DNA from: Ancylomarina sp963977525
Lineage (GTDB): Bacteria; Bacteroidota; Bacteroidia; Bacteroidales; Marinifilaceae
DNA length: 64,000 nucleotides
Reading direction: 5' to 3'
Assembly (NCBI GenBank): GCA_963977525.1
Contig: CAXBPC010000008.1
Coordinates: 77,212 to 141,211, forward strand
Made by a program: the position numbers and the translations under genes. The notes below the pieces were generated by a model. The model was not told where the DNA came from. It made no database searches and saw only the letters and a list, made by a program, of their open reading frames with translations. This document shows positions 9,309 through 18,386 of this stretch, in pieces; within the stretch, counting starts at the first letter, position 1, and each line of letters begins with the position of its first letter.

Positions 9309-10034
9309 TTAAGCTTTCAAATTACGGGATACCAAAATTTCTTTTGAAGCATACAATCCAAAAATTATAATCGAAAAGAAAAATATAAAATCCTGCAGAT
9401 CAAAAATCCCTCTTGAAATTGATTCAAAATGGGTAAACATACTTAAAGAACTAAAAACACTTCCCATCACACCCAAACTCGCACTTGCTATCGTTTCGAA
9501 AATCTGATGAAAAAATATACCAATAAACAAGGTACTCAACAAAGCGATAATAGGACTATCACTTAAACTAGAGCAAAAAATCCCAAGAGCAATATAACTC
9601 ATACTCATCATCAACAAACCAATATAACCTAGGATAATTGCTGGATGATCAACAGAACCAATAGACCACAAACTGATATAATATATTAGACTTGGCGCTA
9701 AAGCCATCGATATAAGAACAAATGTAGATGTGAATTTCCCTAGAATTAGTTGCCAATAACTTATAGGTTTGGTCAAGAGTAACTCCAAGGTTCCACCTCT
9801 AAGTTCTCCCGTTAACGATCGCATGGTGAGCGAAGGGATAAAAAAGAAAAGTGACCAATATGCAACTTTAAAGAAAATATTTAGGTTTGCTTCTCCTATA
9901 AAGAAAATATCATCGCCATATATCCAAGTGAAGAAACCACTAAATCCAAGAAACATGATGATGAGAACATAGCCCATAAGAGAGTCGAAAAACCCTGCCA
10001 ACTCACGCCTAGCTATTTGTATAATTTGATTCAT
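9309..10034 (-). CDS. gldF: Gliding motility-associated ABC transporter permease GldF
   Basis: A 241-residue integral membrane protein with about six hydrophobic segments. The N-terminus MNQIIQIARRELAGFFDSLMGY and the loop RGGTLELLLTKPISYWQLILGK are typical of GldF/ABC-2 permeases. I chose the ATG at 10034. The frame is open 17 codons further upstream, but that extension is polar and does not fit the family. It lies between gldA (gap 50 bp) and gldG (12 bp). Confidence 0.9.
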   Translation of the reverse strand: MNQIIQIARRELAGFFDSLMGYVLIIMFLGFSGFFTWIYGDDIFFIGEANLNIFFKVAYWSLFFFIPSLTMRSLTGELRGGTLELLLTKPISYWQLILGKFTSTFVLISMALAPSLIYYISLWSIGSVDHPAIILGYIGLLMMSMSYIALGIFCSSLSDSPIIALLSTLFIGIFFHQIFETIASASLGVMGSVFSSLSMFTHFESISRGIFDLQDFIFFFSIIIFGLYASKEILVSRNLKA

Positions 10035-10084
10035 ATTAAAAGTTGAATTAGAATTAAGGTTAATACTTTTGATACTCGAGATCA

Positions 10085-11014
10085 CTATTGAGTTGTAAGT
10101 TCTCTGAAAATATCTTCAAGCTTTGTTTCAATTGGAGTCAGCTCAGTTAAATAGTAATTATTTGCGACACAAGTGTCAAATATTGCTTTCACCGATGACA
10201 TCTTAGGGTACGATTGAACTTCCAGAAGCTGACACTCAAAATCAAGAAAATCTACTGTCTCAACACTTTCGATTTCCATCATCTTTTCGAAGATATCATT
10301 GATATCTCCTCCCGCTACACCAATCTTTAGAATTTCATTCCCTTGTGCCTGTTTCCTCATCTCTTCCGCAGTACCATCTACCACAACTCGACCATTGTTT
10401 ATAATCAAAATACGGTCGCAAGTAGCCTCCACTTCAGCTAGAATATGAGAACTCAGAATAACTGTTTTCTCTTTACCAATTCGCTTGATTAATTCACGAA
10501 TCTCCACAATTTGATTAGGATCTAAACCTGTTGTAGGCTCATCCAGAATTAAAATATCAGGATCGTGAATTAGAGCTTGTGCCAAGCCAACTCTTTGCTG
10601 ATATCCTTTCGACAACTCTCGAATAAGTTTATGCTTTTCGCCTTCCAAACCACAAACCTTCACCATATCGAGCAATCGCTCTTGAATAAGATGCTTAGGA
10701 ATTTCGTGAATTTTGGCAATAAACTCAAGAAAATCTATAATATTCATATCCTGATACAAGGGATTGTTCTCAGGTAAATAACCAATATGTTTTTTGATGA
10801 TTTCAGGATGTTCACGAACAGAATAGCCTCCTATTATAATATCACCTTCTTCGGGCAATATAAAACATGAGAGGGCTTTCATTGTAGTTGTTTTTCCAGC
10901 ACCATTAGGTCCCAAAAAACCAAGAACTTCTCCAGCCTTTACTTTAAAAGAAATGTTATCAACCGCTTTTTGTGGTCCGTAACGTTTGGTCAGATGTTCA
11001 ACTACAATATCCAT
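10085..11014 (-). CDS. gldA: Gliding motility-associated ABC transporter ATP-binding protein GldA
   Basis: A 309-residue ATPase. Walker A GPNGAGKTT, Q-loop GYLPENNPLY, signature LSKGYQQR, Walker B ILILDEPTTGLDP and the switch His in SSHIL are all present. A C-terminal accessory region (about residues 215-309) is typical of GldA and related ABC-2 ATPases. The start is set at the ATG at 11014 (MDIVVEHLTKRYG). The 20 codons upstream are open but hydrophobic and not family-like. It is the first gene of the gldAFG operon. Confidence 0.92.
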   Translation of the reverse strand: MDIVVEHLTKRYGPQKAVDNISFKVKAGEVLGFLGPNGAGKTTTMKALSCFILPEEGDIIIGGYSVREHPEIIKKHIGYLPENNPLYQDMNIIDFLEFIAKIHEIPKHLIQERLLDMVKVCGLEGEKHKLIRELSKGYQQRVGLAQALIHDPDILILDEPTTGLDPNQIVEIRELIKRIGKEKTVILSSHILAEVEATCDRILIINNGRVVVDGTAEEMRKQAQGNEILKIGVAGGDINDIFEKMMEIESVETVDFLDFECQLLEVQSYPKMSSVKAIFDTCVANNYYLTELTPIETKLEDIFRELTTQ

Positions 11015-11236
11015 AAGAAGTATAAATGATTTAAACAAAAATAAAAAATTACACTCCGTATAGGCATTATACACCTATGTTTTAACATAGATTAACGGTG
11101 CAACTTTTTCCTTAGTTAAATAGAAATGATAGAATATGAATGAAAAGTATGCAATATAATCAAATCATAAATACATCAGCTCATGTCAAGAATATTGTTG
11201 CTATTTTTGCAATCAATTAGAATCAACACAAATAGA

Positions 11237-11887
11237 ATGATTAAAGCTATAATTTTTGACATGGATGGGTTATTAATTGACTCAGAACCATTTTGGCGTT
11301 TAAGTCAGAAGAATTTATTCTCAAAACGAGGCATAAACTTATGCGAAAATGATTTCGAAAGCTTCATGGGAAAGCGAATCGACGAAGTTGTAGCTATCAT
11401 CTATTCTCGATTTCCGAATCAGGATAAAACACAAGCCGAAACTGCTGAACAAATCGTTGATGGTGTTATTAACCTCGTTATGGATAGAGGTATTGCTTTG
11501 CCTGGTGTTGAAAAAACTTTAAAGGAATTACAAGAGAAGAATTATAAAATAGGCTTGGCTTCTTCATCAAATTTAAAAATCATAAAAGCTGTTCTAAAAA
11601 AACTAGATATTGAATCGTACTTTGAAGTTGTTCATTCAGCTCAATTTGAAGAATATGGCAAACCTCATCCTCAAACCTTTATATCTACTGCGAAAATGTT
11701 AGGCGTATCGCCTTCGGAATGTTTGGTTTTGGAAGATTCATTTCATGGTGTGATTGCAGCCTTAGCTGCAAATATGAAATGTGTGGCGATTCCTGATACA
11801 AAAGCGAATAACCTTAAACGATTTGTCATTGCCGATCAAGTATTAGAAAGCATGGAAGATTTCTCAATTAAGAACCTAGTCAATTAG
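11237..11887 (+). CDS. HAD-family sugar-phosphate phosphatase (HxpB/YniC-like)
   Basis: A HAD hydrolase of 216 residues. Motif I is FDMDGLLIDSEP (nucleophile D8, acid D10), motif II is LASSSN, the lysine is in GKPHPQ, and motif III is LEDSFHGVIAA. The cap is the small helical type of beta-phosphoglucomutase and 2-deoxyglucose-6-phosphatase relatives, and the FWR segment after motif I resembles HxpB. The start is the ATG at 11237 (MIKAIIFDMDG); an open extension to 11183 is not family-like. It is divergent from gldA and followed by a bidirectional terminator. The exact substrate is not predictable. Confidence 0.85.
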   Translation: MIKAIIFDMDGLLIDSEPFWRLSQKNLFSKRGINLCENDFESFMGKRIDEVVAIIYSRFPNQDKTQAETAEQIVDGVINLVMDRGIALPGVEKTLKELQEKNYKIGLASSSNLKIIKAVLKKLDIESYFEVVHSAQFEEYGKPHPQTFISTAKMLGVSPSECLVLEDSFHGVIAALAANMKCVAIPDTKANNLKRFVIADQVLESMEDFSIKNLVN

Positions 11888-11910
11888 ACCAAATTTGATT
11901 GGATACAAAA

Positions 11911-11936
11911 AGAGCACCTGATTTATCAAGTGCTCT
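11911..11936. terminator. Bidirectional terminator between HAD gene and ribH
   Basis: AGAGCAC / GTGCTCT stem (11911-11917, 11930-11936) with A-run before and pyrimidine-rich tail after, between convergent genes. Confidence 0.75.
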
Positions 11937-11971
11937 CTTCTGTGATTGTGAATCAGATAAAAACCTTTTTA

Positions 11972-12433
11972 TTAAAGCTGCTTCAATAAATTAGCCATTT
12001 CAATTGCAGACATTGCAGCTTCGAAACCTTTGTTTCCAGCTTTTGTTCCCGCACGCTCAATTGCTTGCTCAATACTATCAGTAGTTAAAACACCAAAGAT
12101 TACAGGCACTTCAAGATCTAAAGAAACAGATGCAACACCTTTAGTTACCTCACCTGAAACGTATTCGAAGTGTGGTGTAGAACCTTTGATTACTGCACCC
12201 AAACAGATTACAGCATCATATTTACCAGACTTAGCTAATTTCTTAGCAATCAATGGAATTTCGAATGCACCTGGAACCCAAGCAACATCAATATCGTCTT
12301 CAGAAGCACCATGACGCTTAATTGCATCAATTGCACCTTCTAGAAGTTTACCTCCAATAAATTCGTTGAATCGTCCAGCAACAATACCAAACTTTAAACC
12401 TTCAGCAATTAACTTTCCTTCAATTATATTCAT
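11972..12433 (-). CDS. ribH: 6,7-dimethyl-8-ribityllumazine synthase
   Basis: Condenses the ribityl-aminouracil with dihydroxybutanone phosphate, the step before riboflavin. The 153-residue protein shows FGIVAGRFNEF, the substrate loop VPGAFEIP, GAVIKGSTPHFEYV and GVLTTDSIEQAIERAG. The start is set at the ATG at 12433 (MNIIEGKL). An open 15-codon extension to 12478 has no family support. It is the last gene of the minus-strand riboflavin operon, followed by a terminator. Confidence 0.95.
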   Translation of the reverse strand: MNIIEGKLIAEGLKFGIVAGRFNEFIGGKLLEGAIDAIKRHGASEDDIDVAWVPGAFEIPLIAKKLAKSGKYDAVICLGAVIKGSTPHFEYVSGEVTKGVASVSLDLEVPVIFGVLTTDSIEQAIERAGTKAGNKGFEAAMSAIEMANLLKQL

Positions 12434-12504
12434 TTCCTTGAGATTTTGGATTAGAGATCTACAATTGGAATTCTCCAACCTAGTATCTAAAATTCTATTG
12501 TTTT

Positions 12505-13728
12505 TTATTTATTTACTTGATTCCATTTAGCATCCTGATGTAAGATGTGTCCCATCTTTTCCATTTTGGTATGCATATAAAATTCATTCTTTTCGTGGCA
12601 AGTCATTTCAATTTCTTCACGACCTACTACTTCAAGATTATAGCCTTTTAAACCAGCAATCTTAAGAGGATTGTTAGTCATCAGTCTTAGTTTCTTAACT
12701 CCAAGGTCAGATAAGATTGCAGCTCCAATACCATAATCGCGAAGATCAGCTTTAAATCCAAGAGCTAAATTTGCCTCAACTGTATCTAAACCTTCATCCT
12801 GCAATTGGTAGGCCTTAAGCTTATTCATTAAGCCAATACCACGACCTTCCTGACGCATATATAATAAGACACCCTGTCCTTCTTCTTCGATACGACGCAA
12901 AGCTTCTTGTAACTGATCGCCACAATCGCAACGCATAGATCCAAAAGCATCACCTGTTAAACATTCTGAATGCACACGAACCAATACCTCTTCAGTAACA
13001 TTCAAATCACCCTTTACAAGTGCAATATGATGCTCACCCGTAATTTTGTTTACGTAACCATGAGCTCTAAATTCACCATGTTTAGTAGGCATTGCTGTTT
13101 CAGTAACCTTCTCAATCATCGTCTCAGTCTGACGGCGATATTCAATTAAATCAGCAATAGTGATCATTTTCAAATCATGCTTTTTGATATACTCTTGAAG
13201 TTGAGGCACACGAGCCATAGTACCATCTTCATTCATAATTTCGCAAATTACACCTGCAGGATACAAACCAGCCATGCGTGCTAAATCAGTAGCAGCTTCG
13301 GTGTGACCCGCACGAACCAAAACGCCATTTTTTCGTGCAACCAAAGGAAATATATGTCCTGGACGAGTAAAATCCTCAGGTTTCGCATTACGGTCAAAAA
13401 CCAATTTAATTGTGTGAGCTCTTTCGTGAGCAGAAATACCAGTTGTACAATCGGCAGCATCAATACTTACAGTAAAAGCAGTTTGCTTAGCGTCCGTGTT
13501 CTTCTGCACCATCATGTCAATATTCAATTCATCTAAACGCTCTTGAATAATAGGCATACAAATTAAACCTCCAGCCTGACGGGCCATAAAGTTAATTGCT
13601 TCTGGCGTTACCATTTCGGCTGCCATTAACAAATCACCTTCATTCTCACGATCTTCATCATCAACCACCACAATCATTTTACCGGCTTTGATATCTTCAA
13701 TCGCTTCTTTAATGGTATTAAATTTCAT
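12505..13728 (-). CDS. ribBA: Bifunctional 3,4-dihydroxy-2-butanone-4-phosphate synthase / GTP cyclohydrolase II
   Basis: A two-domain enzyme of 407 residues supplying both precursors of riboflavin. The N-terminal half has the DHBP synthase metal/substrate motifs DDEDRENEGDL and RAGHTEAATDLA. The C-terminal half has the GTP cyclohydrolase II zinc site CLTGDAFGSMRCDCG, then MRQEGRGIGL and MTNNPLKIAGL. Both active sites look complete. It sits between ribE (77 bp gap with a small CCGAC/GTCGG hairpin) and ribH. Confidence 0.96.
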   Translation of the reverse strand: MKFNTIKEAIEDIKAGKMIVVVDDEDRENEGDLLMAAEMVTPEAINFMARQAGGLICMPIIQERLDELNIDMMVQKNTDAKQTAFTVSIDAADCTTGISAHERAHTIKLVFDRNAKPEDFTRPGHIFPLVARKNGVLVRAGHTEAATDLARMAGLYPAGVICEIMNEDGTMARVPQLQEYIKKHDLKMITIADLIEYRRQTETMIEKVTETAMPTKHGEFRAHGYVNKITGEHHIALVKGDLNVTEEVLVRVHSECLTGDAFGSMRCDCGDQLQEALRRIEEEGQGVLLYMRQEGRGIGLMNKLKAYQLQDEGLDTVEANLALGFKADLRDYGIGAAILSDLGVKKLRLMTNNPLKIAGLKGYNLEVVGREEIEMTCHEKNEFYMHTKMEKMGHILHQDAKWNQVNK

Positions 13729-13805
13729 CTTGTATAGAATTATATTGCTGTATTGTAATTTGATTATATCTTAAACCGACTTATCGTCGGATCCTTATTT
13801 AATAT

Positions 13806-14456
13806 TTAGAAAAAGCCATTCTCTTTCAAGAAATCCATACTGATATTGCTTTCCTTTTTTTCGTCCTCCTTATGAAACATGAACTTCTCAATATACTTGG
13901 CTGTCATGTCACACTCTAGATTTACGAGACTTCCTACTTTCTTCGAAACTAATGTCGTGTCATCTTGAGTCAATGGAATAATTGAAACTTTAAATTGCTT
14001 ATCGTCTACATAAACAACAGTCAAGCTGATACCATCAATAGCAATAGATCCTTTTTCTATCACATACTTAAGGATATTTTTCGGAGCAGAAATATTCACC
14101 CAAATGGCGTTATCATCTTTGGTTTGAGAAACAATTTCTCCAACACCATCAATATGTCCACTTACCATATGACCACCCATTCTGTCTCCCACACGAAGAG
14201 CTCTCTCAAGATTAACTCGAGATCCCTCTTTTTGCTTATGAAAGCTAGAACGGTTCATGGTTTCAGGCATTACATCAGCAGAAAAACTCTTTGAATCGAA
14301 ATCAACAACCGTTAAACAAATACCATTGGTTGCGATACTGTCTCCAAGTTTCACATCATCCATGATTTTATTAGCCGTAACACTCAAACGAATTGAGTTA
14401 CCACCCTTTTTCATGGATTTTATTTGTCCTATTTCCTCTATCAATCCTGTAAACAT
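13806..14456 (-). CDS. ribE: Riboflavin synthase alpha chain
   Basis: Dismutates two lumazine molecules to riboflavin. The 216-residue protein has two tandem lumazine-binding repeats, each with the G-SIA/ I-DG-ISLTV pattern (GDSIATNGICLTVVD and KGSIAIDGISLTVVYVD). It begins with the invariant MFTGLIEEIG. A short acidic/basic tail with MDFLKENGFF extends past the second domain. It is the second gene of the operon, 26 bp after ribD. Confidence 0.95.
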   Translation of the reverse strand: MFTGLIEEIGQIKSMKKGGNSIRLSVTANKIMDDVKLGDSIATNGICLTVVDFDSKSFSADVMPETMNRSSFHKQKEGSRVNLERALRVGDRMGGHMVSGHIDGVGEIVSQTKDDNAIWVNISAPKNILKYVIEKGSIAIDGISLTVVYVDDKQFKVSIIPLTQDDTTLVSKKVGSLVNLECDMTAKYIEKFMFHKEDEKKESNISMDFLKENGFF

Positions 14457-14482
14457 TCTCTTTTCGTATTTACTTTTTCACC

Positions 14483-15592
14483 TTAATAGATAACTTCACC
14501 AATCACTAAAATATCATCGGCTATATTTTCAAAACGAATATTCTGCAAATTCACTGCATCATCCATTTTTTCGATTCCTTTACCACCAACTGGCGTTTTT
14601 GCTTCACTCCCGCCAATTATCTTTGGAGCAATATAAGTATGTACCTCATCAACTATTTTAGATTCAAGAGCAGCATAATTCAATGTCGCTCCTCCTTCCA
14701 AAAGAATACCATCAATTCCTTTTTCTCCCAAAATTGATGCTAGTTGATTCAAATCTACTCTACCAGCCTTTTCGCTAACAACCAACACTTCATTACCTAA
14801 AGCTTTTATCTGATCAATTTTTGATTGATCTGCTGCAGCAGTAACTGCAACAATAGTTTTAGCTTCAATATTTGTATTTAATATTTTTGAATCCAATGGT
14901 ATTCTAGCTTTACTATCAACTACAATGCGGATAGGATTTCTACCTCTTTTATTTCCTATCAAACGAGTTGTAAGAATCGGATCATCAGCAATTACCGTAT
15001 CTACACCAAGCATAATCGCCATCAGCTCATTTCTTAATTCATGAACTTTCGCTCTTGATTGCTCATTCGAAACCCAACGTGAATCTCCAGTTCTTGAAGC
15101 AATTTTTCCATCCAAAGTCATAGCAGTTTTCATCACAACATATGGCTTCTTAGTTTGAATAAACTTTAGAAACACACGATTCATCTGGCTTAATTCAGCA
15201 CTTAATAAATCATATTCAACTTCAATCATATGCTCTTTTAAAAGCTTAACACCTCTACCAGCAACAAGTGGATTAGGGTCTAACATCCCAATTACAACTC
15301 GAGCAATTTTATTATCAACTATAGCTTGAGCACATGGTGGTGTTTTTCCATAATGAGAACAAGGTTCCAGTGTTACATACATGGTAGCTCCTTCAACAGA
15401 TTCTTTTGCTGAACGAAAAGCATTCACCTCGGCATGTGGCCCACCATAAATCTCATGATAACCTTCACCAATTATTTTATCATCCATTACAATAACTGCA
15501 CCTACTAGAGGATTAGGGTTTACACCGCCGCACCCTTTCTTAGCCAAATTATAGGCTAGTTGCATGTATTTATAATCCTGATTTGTTCTCAA
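14483..15592 (-). CDS. ribD: Bifunctional diaminohydroxyphosphoribosylaminopyrimidine deaminase / reductase
   Basis: Carries out the second and third steps on the GTP branch of riboflavin synthesis. The N-terminal cytidine-deaminase-like zinc site is HAEVNAF plus EPCSHYGKTPPC. The C-terminal RibD reductase domain starts near KPYVVMKTAMTLDGKIA. It ends with the GAKTPVGGKG-like segment (SEAKTPVGGKGIEKM). The length of 369 residues is standard. It is the first gene of the operon and lies directly downstream of the FMN riboswitch. Confidence 0.95.
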   Translation of the reverse strand: MRTNQDYKYMQLAYNLAKKGCGGVNPNPLVGAVIVMDDKIIGEGYHEIYGGPHAEVNAFRSAKESVEGATMYVTLEPCSHYGKTPPCAQAIVDNKIARVVIGMLDPNPLVAGRGVKLLKEHMIEVEYDLLSAELSQMNRVFLKFIQTKKPYVVMKTAMTLDGKIASRTGDSRWVSNEQSRAKVHELRNELMAIMLGVDTVIADDPILTTRLIGNKRGRNPIRIVVDSKARIPLDSKILNTNIEAKTIVAVTAAADQSKIDQIKALGNEVLVVSEKAGRVDLNQLASILGEKGIDGILLEGGATLNYAALESKIVDEVHTYIAPKIIGGSEAKTPVGGKGIEKMDDAVNLQNIRFENIADDILVIGEVIY

Positions 15593-15610
15593 AATAAATT
15601 CGCTTTAAGC

Positions 15611-15652
15611 AAAAAATAAAAAAGCCCCGAATAGCATAACTATTCAGGGCTT
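15611..15652 (-). terminator. Terminator of the FMN riboswitch
   Basis: A 13-bp stem (coding strand AAGCCCTGAATAG / CTATTCGGGGCTT, one G-U pair; 15640-15652 and 15622-15634) is followed by a T-rich tract (15611-15623). It lies between the FMN aptamer and ribD, so it is the expression platform. Confidence 0.88.
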
Positions 15653-15717
15653 AATAATATCATCGACCAATGGGAATACCCCCAATGGAAACATCAATCA
15701 AATTGAAGTCTTGTTTT

Positions 15718-15820
15718 CTTCTTCCATCCAGACTGTACTGTCGGTACTGGAATCACACCAGTTCAATCTTTCGATTCGCGGACTATCACCGCCGGTCGGG
15801 AATTTCACCCTGCCCTGAAG
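15718..15820 (-). ncRNA. FMN riboswitch (RFN element) aptamer
   Basis: Read on the minus strand, the RNA starts CTTCAGGGCAGGGTGAAATT and continues CCCGACCGGCGGTGATAGTCC. It has the GATTCCAGTACCGACAGT core arm and ends TGGATGGAAGAAG, closing P1 (CTTC/GAAG). All parts match the RFN consensus. It lies 126 bp upstream of ribD with an intrinsic terminator between. FMN binding should stop transcription of ribD-ribE-ribBA-ribH. Confidence 0.95.
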
Positions 15821-15864
15821 AAACAATAAATATGTTGAAGCAGACTTGACGCCTTGCTTCGTTG

Positions 15865-15872
15865 CAAATATA
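15865..15872 (-). promoter_or_regulatory. Putative -7 element of the riboflavin operon
   Basis: TATATTTG on the minus strand matches TAnnTTTG and lies about 45 bp upstream of the FMN aptamer. A TTG about 21 bp further upstream could be the -33 element, at slightly long spacing. Confidence 0.5.
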
Positions 15873-16051
15873 TATCTAATTGATTAGATTTCACAATAGA
15901 TTAAACAAATTGATTTTAATCTTTAGAACATCTTCCAGGATTAAGATCACTCTTTTTTTTTGACTTTTTAACTTAAGCTTAAGTCTCCATATCATTCATA
16001 AATACTATATTCGTGACTTAATAATATATTTCAACTCTAAAATTTTTATTA

Positions 16052-16783
16052 GTGACTGATCGCATTGTTATAATCCCAACCTACAACGAGAAAGAAAACA
16101 TTGAAGCCATAATCAGGAAAGTTTTTTCTCTTGATATTGATTTTGACATCTTAGTTGTAGAAGATAATTCTCCAGATGGAACGGCTGTTATCGTTAAGAA
16201 TTTACAGAAAGAGTTTTCTCAACTTCATATTCTAGAACGTAAAGGCAAGCTAGGATTAGGAACTGCCTATATTGATGGATTCAAGTGGTGCTTGGCTCGC
16301 CAGTACAACTATATTTTCGAGATGGATGCCGATTTCTCTCACAACCCTGAAGACCTTATTCGTCTTCACGATGCTTGTGCAAACAAAGGAGGTGATTTAG
16401 CTATTGGATCACGTTATGTTTCTGGTGTAAATGTTGTAAACTGGCCTATGGGTCGAGTTTTGATGTCCTATTTTGCATCAAAGTATGTGAGATTTGTAAC
16501 TGGCATGAAAGTTCATGATGCAACTGCTGGTTTTATTTGTTATACTCGAAAAGTACTGGAAACTATAGAACTAGATAAAATTCGCTTTATTGGCTATGCT
16601 TTCCAAATAGAGATGAAATTTACTACTTGGAAATTCGGTTTCAATATTATTGAAGTACCAATCATTTTTACGGATAGAACAGAAGGAACATCTAAAATGA
16701 GTGGTGGTATTTTTAATGAAGCTGTATGGGGTGTCATTAAAATGAAACTTCGTAGCTATTTCACAACGTACAAAAGACCTTAA
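16052..16783 (+). CDS. GT2 glycosyltransferase, polyprenol-phosphate mannosyltransferase-like
   Basis: A 243-residue GT-A glycosyltransferase like Dpm1 without its membrane anchor. It begins with IIPTYNEKENI and has VVEDNSPDGT. The metal/sugar-nucleotide DAD lies in MDADFSHNPEDL, followed by GSRYVSG and RTEGTSKMSGG. It probably moves a sugar from a nucleotide donor to a polyprenyl phosphate at the inner membrane; donor and role are inferred. The start codon is GTG at 16052, since no ATG fits the N-terminus. It is followed by a hairpin and then pyrC. Confidence 0.85.
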   Translation: MTDRIVIIPTYNEKENIEAIIRKVFSLDIDFDILVVEDNSPDGTAVIVKNLQKEFSQLHILERKGKLGLGTAYIDGFKWCLARQYNYIFEMDADFSHNPEDLIRLHDACANKGGDLAIGSRYVSGVNVVNWPMGRVLMSYFASKYVRFVTGMKVHDATAGFICYTRKVLETIELDKIRFIGYAFQIEMKFTTWKFGFNIIEVPIIFTDRTEGTSKMSGGIFNEAVWGVIKMKLRSYFTTYKRP

Positions 16784-16812
16784 TTCCTTAACTCTCTTTT
16801 ATTACATCAACA

Positions 16813-16843
16813 CTTCTTCATTTCAGTTTATTTAATGAAGAAG
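16813..16843 (+). terminator. Hairpin terminator after the GT2 gene
   Basis: CTTCTTCATT / AATGAAGAAG stem of 10 bp (16813-16822, 16834-16843) with a T-rich tail. Confidence 0.6.
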
Positions 16844-16962
16844 TTCTTGTTATATCTGATATTATAGAGGCTCAAATGCTTATTGTAACCTACAAATAGT
16901 GATTTTCATAACGAAAATTCTTAATTTGCATATTATAATTTCGACACTATTAAACAACCAAA

Positions 16963-18303
16963 ATGATAACTCAACTGATTAAAAATGCCCGAATTATTAA
17001 TGAAGGCAAACAATTTATAGGATCTGTGTTAATTAAAGATGAGCTTATTGAAAAAGTTTACACAGGCACTCCTGATAACATTCATCCCGATTGGAAAATT
17101 ATTGATGCAAGCGGTAAATTATTGATTCCAGGTGTAATTGATGACCAGGTTCATTTCCGTGATCCAGGAATGCCTCAAAAAGGTGATTTATTTACCGAAT
17201 CGAGAGCTGCTGTAGCTGGGGGAACAACTTCGTTTATGGACATGCCTAATGTAAAGCCTCAAACACTAAGTCAAGAATTACTTGCAGAACGATACAAGTT
17301 AGGTGCTGAAAAATCATTAGCCAATTACTCTTTCTATATGGGTGCTTCGAACACTAACTTGGAAGAAGTAATCAAAACCAATCCTAAAAATGTTTGCGGT
17401 ATTAAAATATTTATGGGTTCATCAACAGGAAATATGTTGGTTGATGATATTGATACGCTTTCTCAGATTTTTGAAAAGGCACCCTTGCTTATAGCAACGC
17501 ATTGCGAAGATTCACCTATGATTGACGCTAATCTTGAAACCTATCGTGAAAAGTATGGTGACGATATTCCAATGGATTACCATGGTGAAATTCGATCAGC
17601 AGAAGCTTGCTACAAGTCTTCATCAAAAGCAATTGAATTAGCTAAGAAATATAATACTCGCCTTCATATCCTGCACCTTTCAAGCGGAATGGAAATGGAT
17701 TTATTCGACAATAAGATTCCTTCAAAGGATAAACGAATCACTGCCGAAGTTTGTGTGCATCATCTAAGATTTAACGATTCGGACTATGCTAGTAGAAAAG
17801 CACGAATCAGATGGAACCCAGCGATTAAAACTGCTGATGATCAGAACAAAATTTGGGAAGCATTGCTTGATGACCGATTAGATGTAATTGCAACGGATCA
17901 TGCTCCTCATACAATTGAAGAAAAGGATGGTAATTATATGCAAGCTGCTGGTGGTGGACCATTGGTTCAACATTCCCTTGTTACTATGCTTCAATTTGCT
18001 CATCAAGGTAAATTAAGCGTCGAAAAAGTTATTGAGAAAATGTGTCATGCTCCTGCTGATGTATTCCAAGTTGAAAAAAGAGGCTATATCCGTAAAGGTT
18101 ATTTTGCCGATCTTGTTCTTTTATCGGAAGATGAGTGGACGGTAAATAAAGAAAACATCCTATATAAATGTGCTTGGTCTCCTTTCGAGGGAGATAGTTT
18201 CCATTACAAAGTAGATAGAACTTTTGTAAATGGACAGCTGGTATATAATCAAGGAAAAATCGACGAAAGTATACGTGGTAAACGTTTAACTTTCACGAGA
18301 TAA
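16963..18303 (+). CDS. pyrC: Dihydroorotase
   Basis: A metal-dependent amidohydrolase of 446 residues, third step of pyrimidine synthesis. Motifs are LLIPGVIDDQVHFRDPGMPQ, GGTTSFMDMPNV, the metal His in ATHCED and LHILHLSS, and ATDHAPHT near residue 308. The first metal-binding site reads DDQVHFR, so the usual H-x-H is Q-x-H. I recall this form in Bacteroidota dihydroorotases, but it differs from the E. coli and Bacillus enzymes. Activity with a changed metal site is inferred from the family call. Confidence 0.85.
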   Translation: MITQLIKNARIINEGKQFIGSVLIKDELIEKVYTGTPDNIHPDWKIIDASGKLLIPGVIDDQVHFRDPGMPQKGDLFTESRAAVAGGTTSFMDMPNVKPQTLSQELLAERYKLGAEKSLANYSFYMGASNTNLEEVIKTNPKNVCGIKIFMGSSTGNMLVDDIDTLSQIFEKAPLLIATHCEDSPMIDANLETYREKYGDDIPMDYHGEIRSAEACYKSSSKAIELAKKYNTRLHILHLSSGMEMDLFDNKIPSKDKRITAEVCVHHLRFNDSDYASRKARIRWNPAIKTADDQNKIWEALLDDRLDVIATDHAPHTIEEKDGNYMQAAGGGPLVQHSLVTMLQFAHQGKLSVEKVIEKMCHAPADVFQVEKRGYIRKGYFADLVLLSEDEWTVNKENILYKCAWSPFEGDSFHYKVDRTFVNGQLVYNQGKIDESIRGKRLTFTR

Positions 18304-18386
18304 TACCTACTTAGAATACGGATGATGATAATTCAATAGAGTTATCATTGCCTGATTTTAACATTACTACACCAAATTCTTTCATC

